From assembly GCA_012845835.1 (NCBI GenBank), contig JABAKD010000026.1, positions 10,555,838-10,619,837 on the forward strand: DNA of 64,000 bases. The letters run 5' to 3'. The notes under the pieces were generated by a model, which saw only the letters and a program-made list of their open reading frames with translations, ran no database searches and was not told the DNA's origin. Position 1 is the stretch's first letter, and each line of letters starts with the position of its first letter. Made by a program: the position numbers and the translations under genes. Positions 11,594 through 21,210 of this stretch are shown here, piece by piece. The DNA comes from Undaria pinnatifida. Its lineage: Eukaryota; Sar; Phaeophyceae; Laminariales; Alariaceae.

Positions 11594-12659
11594 AGTCCCT
11601 GATTTCGATTTGGAGCCAGGCTCGGATTTTATGAACGACTATCAGAGCATCAAACATGATATCTCATCGCTAGAAACTAGCGACACCGACGCAACCGGCA
11701 ACAAGCCGTTTCACATGAGGCTGCGCTCATCCACTTCTCAAGCGAAAGCGCGTCAGCAGGCACTTCAATGCCTGAATTCCCCAAAACAGCAGTTCGAGGC
11801 TGTCTCGCAGTATATTGGGGCTGTCGGCATGGATGAAATAAATCATCCGGCTTCTACTTCGGTACCCAACACGTACGCGCAAGCTATGGCCTCACCGCAG
11901 GCAGAAGAATGGGAAGCACACATGCGTAAGGAGCTCAAAAGTCTGGATGAGCACGAGGTTGCCAATTTAATTCCATTCAACAAGGTTCCTCCAGGCTGCT
12001 CCATCATTGGAATGCGGTGGGTATTTCGAGTTAAAACAGAAGGACGTTTTAAAGCAAGGCTCGTGGTACAAGGTTGGGCTCAACAGCATGGACTGGATTG
12101 CTTCACTACTTTCCCTCCTGTTTGTCGTATTGACAGTCAGCGTCTTCTGCTGGCTATAGCGGCATCAACGGATTGGCGAGTTTTGGCCATGGACGCACAA
12201 ACTTCATTTCTCAACGGTACACTTGAAGAGGACGTCTACACCATACAAGCACCAGGCTTTGGAACGATAGACGAGAGAACCAACCGACCGCTGGTAATGA
12301 AACTGCGCAAAAGCTTATATGGACTTCTCCAATCACCAAGCGTTTGGAACAGCACCATTGACAAGGACTTGCGTAAAATGGGGTTCACGCCGACAGCATC
12401 TGATTCCTGCGTATACACAAAGGGAAGTGGGAACACATACATCATGCTAACTCTCTTCGTCGACGACCTACTCATCACTGGACCATCAAATGCAAGCATG
12501 GCCGAGGTTCGACGTGAGCTTATGGAAAAGTTCGCCATGACTGATCTCGGGGATGTGTCTCAAATTCTGGGCATTGAAGTTAGCGCGACAAGGCAGCCGG
12601 AACGATCGAACTCAGTCAAGGACAGTACACACTTTCGGTACTCAAGCGTTTCAACATGA
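11535..12659 (+). pseudogene. Copia pol: reverse transcriptase
   Basis: A 374-codon frame, joined to integrase by a frameshift. An acidic linker comes first, then reverse-transcriptase blocks in order: QAEEWEAHMRKELKSLDEH, GMRWVFRVKTEGRFKARLV, WRVLAMDAQTSFLNG (catalytic Asp block), KSLYGLLQSPSVWN and FVDDLLITG (the F-V-D-D catalytic box), ending with MTDLGDVSQILGIEV. These are diagnostic of Ty1/Copia. Catalytic aspartates look intact. The frame breaks near 12600 and the connection to RNase H is read in another frame. Confidence 0.92.
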
Positions 12660-13436
12660 GTGACTGCAACCCGGTACACGTACCCGGAATAGGAAAGGTA
12701 CTATGCGCACAGCCGGAAGAAAGCGTACTTCTAAACGATGGAGGCAATGACTAAGCTCCATCAAGCCATTGTACGAAGTCATATCTTTCTTACCCAATGT
12801 ACGAGGTACGACGTGGCGTTCAGCACGATGCAAGCAGCTCGTCACATGGCAAAACCCACATCTGTGCACATGGCAGCGGTTAAAAGGATTCTTCGATACC
12901 TTCGCGGAACACCTAATCTGGCTATTGTGTACAAAAGGGGCAGCAGCTTCGATCTTACCGGATACCGCAACGCTTCGTATGGTATGGGAGACCCTAAAAA
13001 GATGAGATCTACTACCGGGTCGATGTTCTTCTTATCCGGAGGACACATCAACTTCTTGAGTCAGCTACAAAAGATCACTGCTCAAAGCGCAACCGAAGCG
13101 GAACTCATAGCTCTGAACACCTGCGCGAAAAATGGACTTTACCTATCAGGAATCCTTGGGGAGCTAGGATGGCCGAACTTCAGGAGCTTCAGGATATCTT
13201 CCGACAACAGAGGAGCACTTCTTCTTTCAGCAAACGGCAATTATTCCAACCGCAGCAAACACATTGCAATAAGATTTGCAGCCCTGAGGCACTGGATAAC
13301 GGACAGAATCGTAATCACCGAGTTCGTCTCTTCGAAAAATCAGCTTGCTGATATCCTCACCAAATTTTGCGATAAGCCAACCTTCAACGACCTCTGCTCG
13401 AAGATCAACGACTTCAGCACGGAGAACTCTTTTTAA
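12660..13436 (+). pseudogene. Copia pol: connection and RNase H domain
   Basis: After a frameshifted connection (LKRFNMSDCNPV) the frame from 12738 encodes LTQCTRYDVAFSTMQAARH, VKRILRYLRGTPN, the RNase H core and SKHIAIRFAALRHWI, ending ENQ-type NQLADILTKF near the stop at 13434-13436. The Glu (SATEAELIAL) and second Asp (SSDNRGAL) of RNase H are present. The first Asp block, normally G-[Y/F]-S-D-A-D, reads GYRNASYG, so the first catalytic Asp is lost. Length from here matches the usual Copia C-terminus. Confidence 0.9.
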
Positions 13437-14788
13437 GCTCCAACACCTTGAAGTCACAACTACAGCTCCGGCTCGCAAGACCGCTTTTGACCATCGCGAC
13501 GGCCTTGTAAAATATCTCAGGCAACCTCCACGATCACAAAAATCATTGTTTCATGGAGTTCCATAAGAGATTGCGGCGTTTCATAAGTGAGAAAAAAACA
13601 ACCCTTTTTCTGATTCTGCCGCGTGCTATCGGGCTTTTCAATCACCGACAAACCACTATGTACCGAGGACGGAGAAGCGTGTTACGCACAAACCGAATAG
13701 GCAATATATTGACAAGCGATTCGCCTATTATAATTCAGCCACAAGACTGCAATGGACCAGGGAAGAACAAGGCCGACGTACGACACATCGCATCACAACC
13801 CTTTTTTCCGTCTCTGTCCAAGCGCTTCTTCAGCCGTCCTTGACCTTCTTTACAGAACAGCTCCATCAACAGCTACCCGAACGGCACTCCCGTCAACAAT
13901 CGGGGACAGGCGCTGGAATTGTGGGTACGGTTGAAATTGATACTTAAGTATAGAATATTATATAGTGCAGCAGTTCTTTGTCAACTATAAAGTTACAACT
14001 GCTCGCCAGTTACGTATTAGTAAAGGTGGAACTACGGGTCGTATGAACTTATGTCAACGATCGTACAGCAGTGAGCCATGTTCTACCGGAAAATGCGTAC
14101 GAGTATATATTCCAGCACTGAGGAGTAAACGCTCGCAAAGGACTGTCTCTCTTATGCTCTTCAGCGTACGATTTGTATCAGACAGTTTATCGTTTTATGT
14201 GTATCCTAGGATCATATTGAAGTGGCGTGGTTAACTTACAGCAGCGACCTTTCTTTGTTCGTTAGTTAGTTTGTTTGTTTCTGCTTTTTTTGGGATATAG
14301 CTCGTTGATGGACTATGGCTACACCCACCATAGTTTGTTACAGTACTATCAGTACTTGTTCTACCTGCTTCCTAATGTTTTGCTCTTGCGGGAGTACGTA
14401 AGTATATTAAACAAACAACTAAATAGTGAGAATGTGTTATTTTGTCGTGATGGACACTTGTCCACAATTCTCTTTATTTGTCTAGTATTGTTTATCTATT
14501 TGGTACAATTCAGAAAGCGTGTTTAAAACCCAGTAGACGAATCTTTGTGTTTTATCTACTGGGTAGGGTATTTATCGCTGGCAATTACACCAAGCGTAAT
14601 TTTTTATACTTATCTTTCCTTGTAACGTTATATTTTTTTGTAAAATGTGTGGATAACATGGATACATCCATATTGACGCGGTTGATACACCGGACCGGAT
14701 ATGAGACCCATTTGTTTTTGATTCTTTTACGAATTTTTTTTCTAAGTATAAGGCTTCTCTAGCAATCTGACTTCGCATTATGGGGGTG
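13437..14788 (+). other. 3' untranslated region and polypurine tract of the Copia element
   Basis: About 1.35 kb without recognisable coding sequence, clearly AT-richer than the pol part after 14230. Short hydrophobic ORFs (14275-14526 and 14478-14762) look like composition artefacts. A polypurine tract, TATGGGGGTG, sits directly before the 3' LTR at 14789. Confidence 0.7.
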
Positions 14789-15222
14789 TGTTAAAAGTAT
14801 GAACATTGGATTCAAATCTAAGTTAATGCGCAGTCTATTCGCACAAATAAGATATGCAGTTGAATCTCAAGTTGAATCTTACGTTGAATCTTCGGTGTAA
14901 CCTAGATGTAAACGTAGATTTGAGTATGTTAAGGTTGTCCCGTTGTCCCGGTATTCTACCGCACTACGGGCATTGTTCCGTGATGATCAGGTGGTGATGC
15001 ACCCCTCCATGATCACTCTCCCAACTCTCCCAACTCTCCTTCTCTTCCTTCTTTCTCTGCTTTCTTCTTCTTCTCTTTTTGGCCCCAAGCGCCCTTTCCA
15101 AACTATACTTTTTCTTTCTTATCACAAGTGATCTTAACAGACACTTCGGTGCCACCTCTGCATCTCTTCGCAGAGAGGACAGAGCCTTTACACAACCATT
15201 GTGTTCACAGGCTATTGGTACA
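14789..15222 (+). repeat. 3' LTR of the nested Copia element
   Basis: Aligns end to end with 8143-8574 and ends GGCTATTGGTACA, with one small indel at the tip relative to the 5' copy. It is followed by the CTCAG target duplication. Confidence 0.92.
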
Positions 15223-15227
15223 CTCAG
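15223..15227. other. target-site duplication of the nested Copia element, right copy (CTCAG)
   Basis: Same five bases as 8138-8142, immediately after the 3' LTR. Gypsy sequence resumes here. Confidence 0.85.
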
Positions 15228-15840
15228 AGCCCCTGTCCCTTCGAGCGCCGTTAGATCAGTGTCTTGCGGTTATACGCGAAAGAGCGAAAAGGCCACGACG
15301 CGAGAACCGTGGGTTGGACTCGCGTGGTTCTCCCGAGGCATGGTGTTCGTGAAGGGGACACTACGGCGCCAAAGTGACGAGGACTGGTGTTCCCGGGGGG
15401 GGACATGGCAGACCCCAATGCCCCATGAGGCCATCGACAGGTTGGCACCGTTGGTGTTGGAATGTTTTTGGAGGCGGCTTCTTTCGAATTTCCGCCAGCG
15501 AGTGACGAGGAGCCGAGGCGAGAAACCGCGGGTTCGGAGTCGCGTGTTGCTCCCGAGACCTGGCACTCCCGCACGAGGACACTACAAATCCAAAAAGGCG
15601 AGGACTAGTGTTCCCAGAAGGGAACATTGCAGACCCGCATATGTGCAACGAGGCTACCGACGGGTTGGCACCTTCGGTTTTCGATATTTTTCGTGTGCAG
15701 TTAGATCAGAATCTCGCGTGTTTCCACCAACACGCGAAGAAGACCGGAGGCAAGAAACCACGGGTTTGGATTCGTATCGTTCTCCCGAACCCTGATGGTT
15801 CCGGGCGGGGACATTGCAGGCACAAATATAACACCAATTT
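15228..15840 (+). repeat. three diverged tandem units of about 190-200 bp in the Gypsy element
   Basis: Three successive units share TTAGATCAG/GCGGTTATACGCG-like, GAGGC(G)AGAAACC.CGGGTT, TCTCCCGA.(A)CCTG and GTTCCC.G..GG(G)ACAT motifs. Unit boundaries lie near 15410 and 15595. They immediately precede the NADAR-like domain and may once have encoded a repeated linker; stops interrupt all frames. Confidence 0.65.
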
Positions 15841-15844
15841 GGAC

Positions 15845-16456
15845 CCTTCTTCGGAATACGCCACAGATGAAGTGGTATTGTTCTGGCAGCCTCATCCTAT
15901 TTTTAACCTTAATCCCCTTCGTCGTTTGTCGTGGACGACGTGCCATACTCTTGCGCGGAGAAGTACATGATGGCCTAAAAGACCAGGCTTTTTCAAGTCC
16001 ATCGAGCAATGGAGCTCATGATGTCGTCGCCTAGTCCTAGCACACGCAAACGTTTCGGTCGAGGCGTGTGCAACTTCGACTCCGGTGTGGGACACAGGGA
16101 GAAGCAAAACCCGGTGTTATCTGGCATATACGCCACGTTCACGCAGAATCCAGACATAACTAAATCACCTTGTGAGCTCCGACAACAAGATTCTGGCTGA
16201 GTCCAGCCCTATGCGTCCAGTGTGGGGCACTGGTCTCTGGGCGGATGATCCCGGGGGCAACAACCCATGCCAGGGGGAAAGGAAAAAATTGCTCAGTGAG
16301 GCACTTTCTGAAGTTCGCGAAGCTATTCCTGGCAGTGACTTCCGGTTGGCGCACCCGCCGCCCCCTAGTCTATTCCGAACCTGCACTGTGAATGCAATAA
16401 CCAAGAAATCCCGTCCGCGCCGCGACCGGGTCGTTGACAGCGGCCCGCGCTCGTAA
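15845..16456 (+). pseudogene. broken NADAR-family domain within the Gypsy element
   Basis: NADAR (YbiA-like) proteins are small enzymes linked to ADP-ribose and NAD metabolism; members have been reported as N-glycosidases acting on phosphoribosyl-pyrimidine intermediates or ADP-ribosylated bases. The diagnostic order is present across three frames: VVLFWQP near 15870, VDDVPYSCAEKYMMA and KTRLFQVHRAMELMMSSPSP (one stop between them near 15970), RKRFGRGVCNFD, VLSGIYATFTQNP near 16110, then after a frameshift LAESSPMRPVWGTGLWADDP and LLSEALSEVREAIPGS to about 16330. The 'EKYMMA', 'W.TGL' and 'L..ALSEVR' blocks correspond to the family's Glu-containing, W-G-x-G and L-G-x-A-L-x-x-V-R signatures. 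Two frame changes and a stop make it a pseudogene. It lies between gag and integrase remnants in the same orientation. The family call is from memory of its motifs. Confidence 0.75.
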
Positions 16457-17720
16457 CGCTCCCCCTTCGGAGTTCCTGACCAATTTATCAGGCGCGTTCG
16501 CCAGCTAACAGCCGTGAAGGTTTGGAGATACTTTTTGTCGACGCTCCCGACTTTTGCTGTAAGAACACGGCCCCTGTTTCAACGGGGGTACTGTGACGCT
16601 GAACGGCGTTTCGTTCACTATGAAAATTGTGAATATCAGTGGAGCAACGCTCAATTCAGAGAGGTGCTGGACTCCTACATGTTTGGGGAAGGACAGCATT
16701 GTTTGGGCTCCCAAACTCCTCCGACGATACTGTGGGGAATAAAGTTCCGCATATCCTCTTTCCACAAGACGCAAAAGAGCATTGGCAAATCGGGGACTCT
16801 CAATGCATAATTGCAGAGGTAGATTGAGTTCGTCCACGCGTTCGACTGCACACTCGAGTATCGTAAAGGCAGGGCCAACGGCATCGGTGATTGTCCTGGG
16901 CTGTTTTCCAGAGTCTGCTACGGTGTAGGACCGCAGTGGGTTGACAAACGTCAACCCCGTAGGGTTGACAAGCCCCAAGCGCGTTAAAGATAGGGATATA
17001 TACCTCCTACAAACCGGCGGGCAGCGCGCTCCCTCCTCGCCGATCTCAGCAGTCAGATTGGGTGAACTCGTGCTCCACACCGAAAGCACTGCTTTGGGTG
17101 GACTCGTGCCCCTCGATGAAAGCACTGCCTTGGGTGGGATCATGCCCCGCACTGAACATGCTGTCTTGGGTGGGCTCCCTGTCTCCTCTACCGCATTGTA
17201 TTATTTTCACACACGCGAGACACGTATAAGGGTTGACGGTCTCTTCCGCTCCCCCGGGGATATTTGCCGATCTTGTTTCTGTCTTCGTCGCCACTACCGA
17301 AGCCTGTACCGACCGCGGGTCGATTTCGCCTGCCGCTGACATCGCTTTCGCTTCTGGTCTTGCCAAATCCATCGAGGGCGGCACGATTTCCGCAGAAGCC
17401 TTGGCTGCAGCCACCATCATCGCACAGCCGACTCCTCTATCTAGGACTTCTACTCTGGAGACGGACTCCGCCGTGACCACCGGTTCGACTGTGTCCGTCT
17501 CTGCCTTGCTTGGCACCCCAGCCCCTCCATCGTCGACGACGCTCCGACGAACAGCAATTGCAACGGCCAATGCACCGCCGATGTAGATTATGGATTCGGG
17601 CTCGGCGAGGCCCCTCGGCCATCTTCCAGACGAGGTTCTACCCCGCCGCGAGTCCCACGGGCTCAGCCTGCGTCACTCACCGCCGCGACCCCTTGTCGTG
17701 CCGATCCGCCGGCCCGTACG
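16457..17720 (+). other. degraded pol-region sequence without a recognisable reverse transcriptase
   Basis: This is where protease, reverse transcriptase and RNase H would be expected between gag/NADAR and integrase, but no catalytic motif was found in any plus frame. A 215-codon minus-strand ORF (16505-17152) and overlapping plus ORFs look like mutual shadows. Four imperfect repeats lie at about 17055-17190. Confidence 0.4.
17055..17190 (+). repeat. short tandem repeat, unit about 42 bp, in-frame
   Basis: Imperfect units of CTCGTGC(T/C)CC.C.C(C/G)AAAGCACTGC and TTGGGTGG(G/A)(C/A)TC. In one plus frame they give 14-residue units such as LGGLVPLDESTA and LGGIMPRTEHAV. Confidence 0.6.
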
Positions 17721-18850
17721 GTGTCACTTCCATCCGACCACGACCACGCAGAGCCTGTGGAAACTCCTCTCCTACGGCTCACGCCTTCTCCAGGTGACAC
17801 GCCGACTGCACCTACAAAGTCGGAGGCCTTCGACGACGCTGCTGAATTGCGGTTCGCTGATTCCGTCGCGCGTTATTCGCACGCCGATTGGAAGCGAGAG
17901 CAGCACGCTGAGCCTACGTGCCACGCCACAATACGTTACATCTCTATCGGCCAGGCGTCGGCCTACCACCCGACCTTTTGGAGTGCTACCTCTCGCACAA
18001 GCGCCCCTCCCTCTCAGACACCCAGGGCCTAGGAGGTAAGGGTCGACTACATACAATCGACGACGGCGTCGTCCTACTTGTCTGTTATCCGACACTGCCG
18101 TCAACAAGGTCTGACCAACCCAACACTGTGGGGTGATCTATTTGCTTGCTAAACGATTGTTCGCAACTACTTTCCCCCGCTCATGCGCTATTGGATCACG
18201 CAAGCTTGTAACTCCACGGCCTCTTGTCACGTTGGCATCACGCGCTCGTTCCGCATGCTGGAGCGGTTTTATTGGTGGATTAGTGTGAATTTGTGCACTC
18301 GGTGGTTTCTTTGCCACTGCTTGAAGTGCTAAGCGCGGACGGCCCCACGGCCCGCCGGCCAATCATCTCAATGCTTTTAGCGGAAGGTCCAGGGATCGCC
18401 GTCAGTGTTTAATACTTCGGCCCCCTCCCGTCATACCACGAGACAACACCTACATCTTGCTGTCCACCGACAGCTTCAGTCGTCGGGCCGGCATGCTCCC
18501 CGACACCGCCGCTGAGTTCGCCGCGGAGGGTACAGCCAATATATTGGTGAACCAATACATCCCCTTGTGGGGGTGCCTGCGCACTATAATCTCGGCCAAC
18601 GGCCTGTAGTTCTGCTCCCAGCTTTCACAAGCTGTATATCAGCTGTTAGGCGTGCAGAAGCTTGCTACAAGCTCCTATCATCCCAACCGTAACGGGGGCA
18701 TTGAGCAGGTAAACAACACTATGGCCCAAATGCTGGCTATAGCCGTCAACGAGCGACAATACGATTGGGACTTGCATCTTCCCCACATCGAATTCGCGTA
18801 CAACAATTCTGTCAGCGCGGCGACGGGTCCGGCTCAACGTGGTCCACATG
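17721..18850 (+). pseudogene. Gypsy integrase: zinc-binding domain and D-D35-E core
   Basis: The region before the zinc domain contains ADWKREQHAEPTCHATIRYI. The H2C2 domain (18183-18333) reads MRYWITQACNSTASCHVGIT, ERFYWW and CHCLKC; the first His position appears replaced by Asn (ACNST). In the catalytic core the first Asp is in LLSTDSFSRRAG (codon 18469), the second position is Ala rather than Asp (SANG, codon 18595) and the Glu is in NGGIEQVNNT (codon 18703). Spacings of 41 and 35 residues match the Ty3/Gypsy D-D35-E pattern. A stop directly follows SANGL. The enzyme, which would insert element cDNA, is therefore inactive by both a substitution and a stop. Confidence 0.85.
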
Positions 18851-18976
18851 GCAGACTCCCACGGCCCCCCCTGACGGTTGTCGACCGTACTGGCGTCGTG
18901 GGACACCAGAGTCTGGCCCGTGACCACCTGACCTATTTTAACTTGGCCACCGACCGACAAAAGACCGCGAACGACC

Positions 18977-19798
18977 TTGTCCGCACATACCACGCCCCCA
19001 CTGTTTCTCGTGTTAACCGCAGAACCTCCGCCCCCGCCGACGCGCTTGCGTCCAGCACCTAACTTCGCTACGGGTGGTTGGGCACGTGTGTACAATTCTG
19101 CCTCCACCATCCGCCAGGGAGGGAAGGCGAAAACCGACGGTAAGGTACTCAAGGCCAAATTAGCACTTAATTGGGCGGGCCCGTACAAGATCCTGGCAGT
19201 CGGTCCCTGTTCCTTCGCCGAGACCCCGGACGGTTCGCAGCTCGGGAGCAACCCCCTCTGTTTGGATATCCCTTCCGATCTGCCCGGTTCGGATCCTCTT
19301 CGGTGTGTGGATATCGAGTGCTGCAAACCCTGCGCCAACCCCCACGACAGCGGTGATATGCCCCAATACCTAACGGTGGGGCTGACGCAGAACGCGCTCA
19401 ACAATGTTTCCAAGAAGTCCCCGCCGTACCACATCACTCAAGACGACGTCTCGACTCCTCTCCAACTGCTGGAGGTTGAGCAGATCACCGGTAATCAGTC
19501 TGTACGGGGGCGAGGTGGCGTCATCGTGGTGGAACACAAGACGCATTGGGTGGGACTCTCTGAACCTTCCTGGGAGCGAGAAATAGACACCCACCTCTCC
19601 CGCCCCCACGTTGTGCGTATTTGCGCCGGAACGCCGGACCAGCACCGACAAACCCCACCGCTTCCACCGCCGAATGCAGATCGCGGCGGCACAGCGCGAG
19701 CTCTCCTGCAACAACGGGGAGCGTCTTCTAGCGCCGGGAAACGCTTCTGTTCCCCGCGCCCATTGGCTCCGTCTCTACCACGACACCGTGCTTTCTAA
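18977..19798 (+). pseudogene. Gypsy integrase C-terminus with chromodomain-like tail
   Basis: A 273-codon frame that continues the integrase after a frameshift near 19000. It holds a GPY-like module (LALNWAGPYKILAVGP, the 'WAGPYKI' being typical of Ty3/Gypsy integrase ends) and a C-terminal chromodomain-like segment: VEQITGNQSVRG, VVEHKTHWVGLSEPSWEREI. The W-x-G-L-x-x-P-S-W-E pattern is the hallmark of chromoviruses, whose chromodomain directs integration toward particular chromatin. After about 19640 the frame becomes Pro/Arg-rich and is probably not ancestral coding sequence. Confidence 0.75.
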
Positions 19799-20940
19799 AT
19801 GAACCCACTCTGGGTAACAGGGAGACGATGAGTTATATTGACTTTGAAAACTCAGTGCGAGCACTACCGAGGACAAGGTATACTTGGTCCGCCTTCTGGA
19901 CGACCTGGGACCGATCAAATATCTTCCCTCGGCGCGCTACACGACTTCGACGGGAGCCGTATGATGCGCTTGGTGCCTGCAAGTTCACACCGCCAGTGCG
20001 CCCCCTCGGGGCATCCAACGTAACGTAAATGAATGTCTAGGCGTCGACGCGGCCAGTTGACTTTCAAGCCTCCACCGCACCTCGATAGTTCCCCATTTTT
20101 GTTCCCGGGTTATGAGGTTTGGGACTTTGTCTTTGGGTTGTTTGTGGTGTTCTGAGAATCTTGGTCTGGTTTCGGGGCGGCTCTTTCCATTTGTTTTCCT
20201 TTTTCTCCTGCCGAGCCCCCTGCTCAGTGCCGGGCCAGGGTTCGGGTATAACGCCGCTACCTGACACACAGGGCTGTCGCCTTTTCGTCGTCGTTCATTT
20301 TGGCCTTGACGACGCCTTCCTAAGCACAGAGCCGGGGGGCGACCGGGGTACCCTGTTCGCGTGTAAAGTGGTACAAGGCTATGTAAGGGCCTTTGTATTG
20401 TCCTTTTTTTGTGTTGTGTTTGTTCTACCTTTTGACTTTGCTAAACACTTCCCCACTCGCGGGGCTGTAAGTGCGACCACCTTTCATCCCGGGTATTTTT
20501 CGTTGTTCGTCTGACCCCCCCGCAATGCCGATAGCCCGCGGAAAGGTTTTCGCATGCCTTTTCCATTATGTTAACGCTTGTGTTGCCCTCCATATCGAGG
20601 AGCGCTCGCCTCACCATCGTACCTTTTCTGTGGTTGGTTTACCGTAAAGCCTTTCCTGCCCTCCCGCGCCACACCGGCATTTTGCGGCAGGTTCTAGGGC
20701 CTTTTCTCCCCCCCCCACCACACCGGCGGTACGCGGCAGTTTTTACATGGGTGGCGTTTGCCTTTGCATAGGGTCCGTGTTTTCTTCAACTTTTTCCTAC
20801 GCATGTTCCTGGCTCCATAGCCAGACGGTTGGAGGTGTGAGAGTGGGTTTTGAGGAGCCGCATCTTCAATTTATGGTTTAGTTCGTAGAACCGGTGTTTC
20901 ACCGAATCTCCCATCTTTTTGCGAATGCGGTTCATCAGGG
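19799..20940 (+). other. 3' noncoding region of the Gypsy element
   Basis: No coding sequence recognised. Near 20660-20740 a short tandem duplication of a CACACCGGC…GCGGCAG unit with C-runs is visible. A clear polypurine tract before the 3' LTR is not obvious; TTCATCAGGG precedes it. Confidence 0.4.
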
Positions 20941-21210
20941 TGGGCTAGATACGACCTCGAAAGGCCTGTAATTATCCATTTTGAGATAGTGTGAGCGGGT
21001 TTTGTATGATAGGGTTGGCGTTATATATTCGGGAAAGCCAGGACATAGTTCGGAGGCGCGTACCTCCGATCTCAGAAGTCGGCCGGGGCTCTGGTGGAAT
21101 GTAATAAAGCTACGTGTCTGCGGAGGCTAAAAAAGTGCGTACTCTCCGAGGACCTGCTCGATTGGCAGACCTGCAAGGGACACTCTGTGTCCCCATCCTA
21201 TACCTCTACA
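20941..21210 (+). repeat. 3' LTR of the Gypsy element
   Basis: Begins TGGGCTAGATACGACC and aligns with 882-1144 over its whole length, sharing TCTCCGAGGACCTGCTCGAT and GGGACACTCTGTGTCCCCAT. Point differences and small indels show age. Confidence 0.65.

Larger units (their letters stand above)
8143..15222 (+). mobile_element. Ty1/Copia retrotransposon nested in the Gypsy element
   Basis: A complete 7.08-kb element: 432/434-bp LTRs, half-tRNA-type primer site, gag with zinc knuckle, protease, integrase, reverse transcriptase and RNase H in the Copia order PR-IN-RT-RH, a 1.35-kb 3' region and a polypurine tract. CTCAG flanks both ends. LTRs differ at roughly 12-13 sites by eye (about 97% identity), so it is younger than its host. 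The polyprotein is broken by an in-frame stop at 9269 and several frameshifts (near 9830, 10330, 11260, 11560 and 12600-12740), so this copy is not autonomous. Confidence 0.93.
882..21210 (+). mobile_element. degenerate Ty3/Gypsy chromovirus-like LTR retrotransposon carrying a nested Copia element
   Basis: Two related short repeats at 882-1144 and 20941-21210 read as LTRs in direct orientation. Between them, on the plus strand, lie a tRNA-like primer site, gag-like fragments, a NADAR-like domain, and an H2C2 zinc-binding/D-D-E integrase with a chromodomain-like tail. Subtracting the Copia insertion (8143-15222) leaves about 13.2 kb, which is long for the group. All coding parts contain stops and frameshifts, so the element is dead. 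I found no reverse transcriptase or RNase H; either they were deleted or they have decayed beyond recognition. Classification rests on the integrase and chromodomain-like tail. That the two LTRs belong to the same insertion is inferred from orientation and content. Confidence 0.7.

Noticed and set aside
16505..17152. 215-codon minus-strand ORF in the Gypsy element
   Set aside because: It overlaps repeat-bearing plus-strand ORFs of an element whose other parts are all on the plus strand, and has no recognisable domain.
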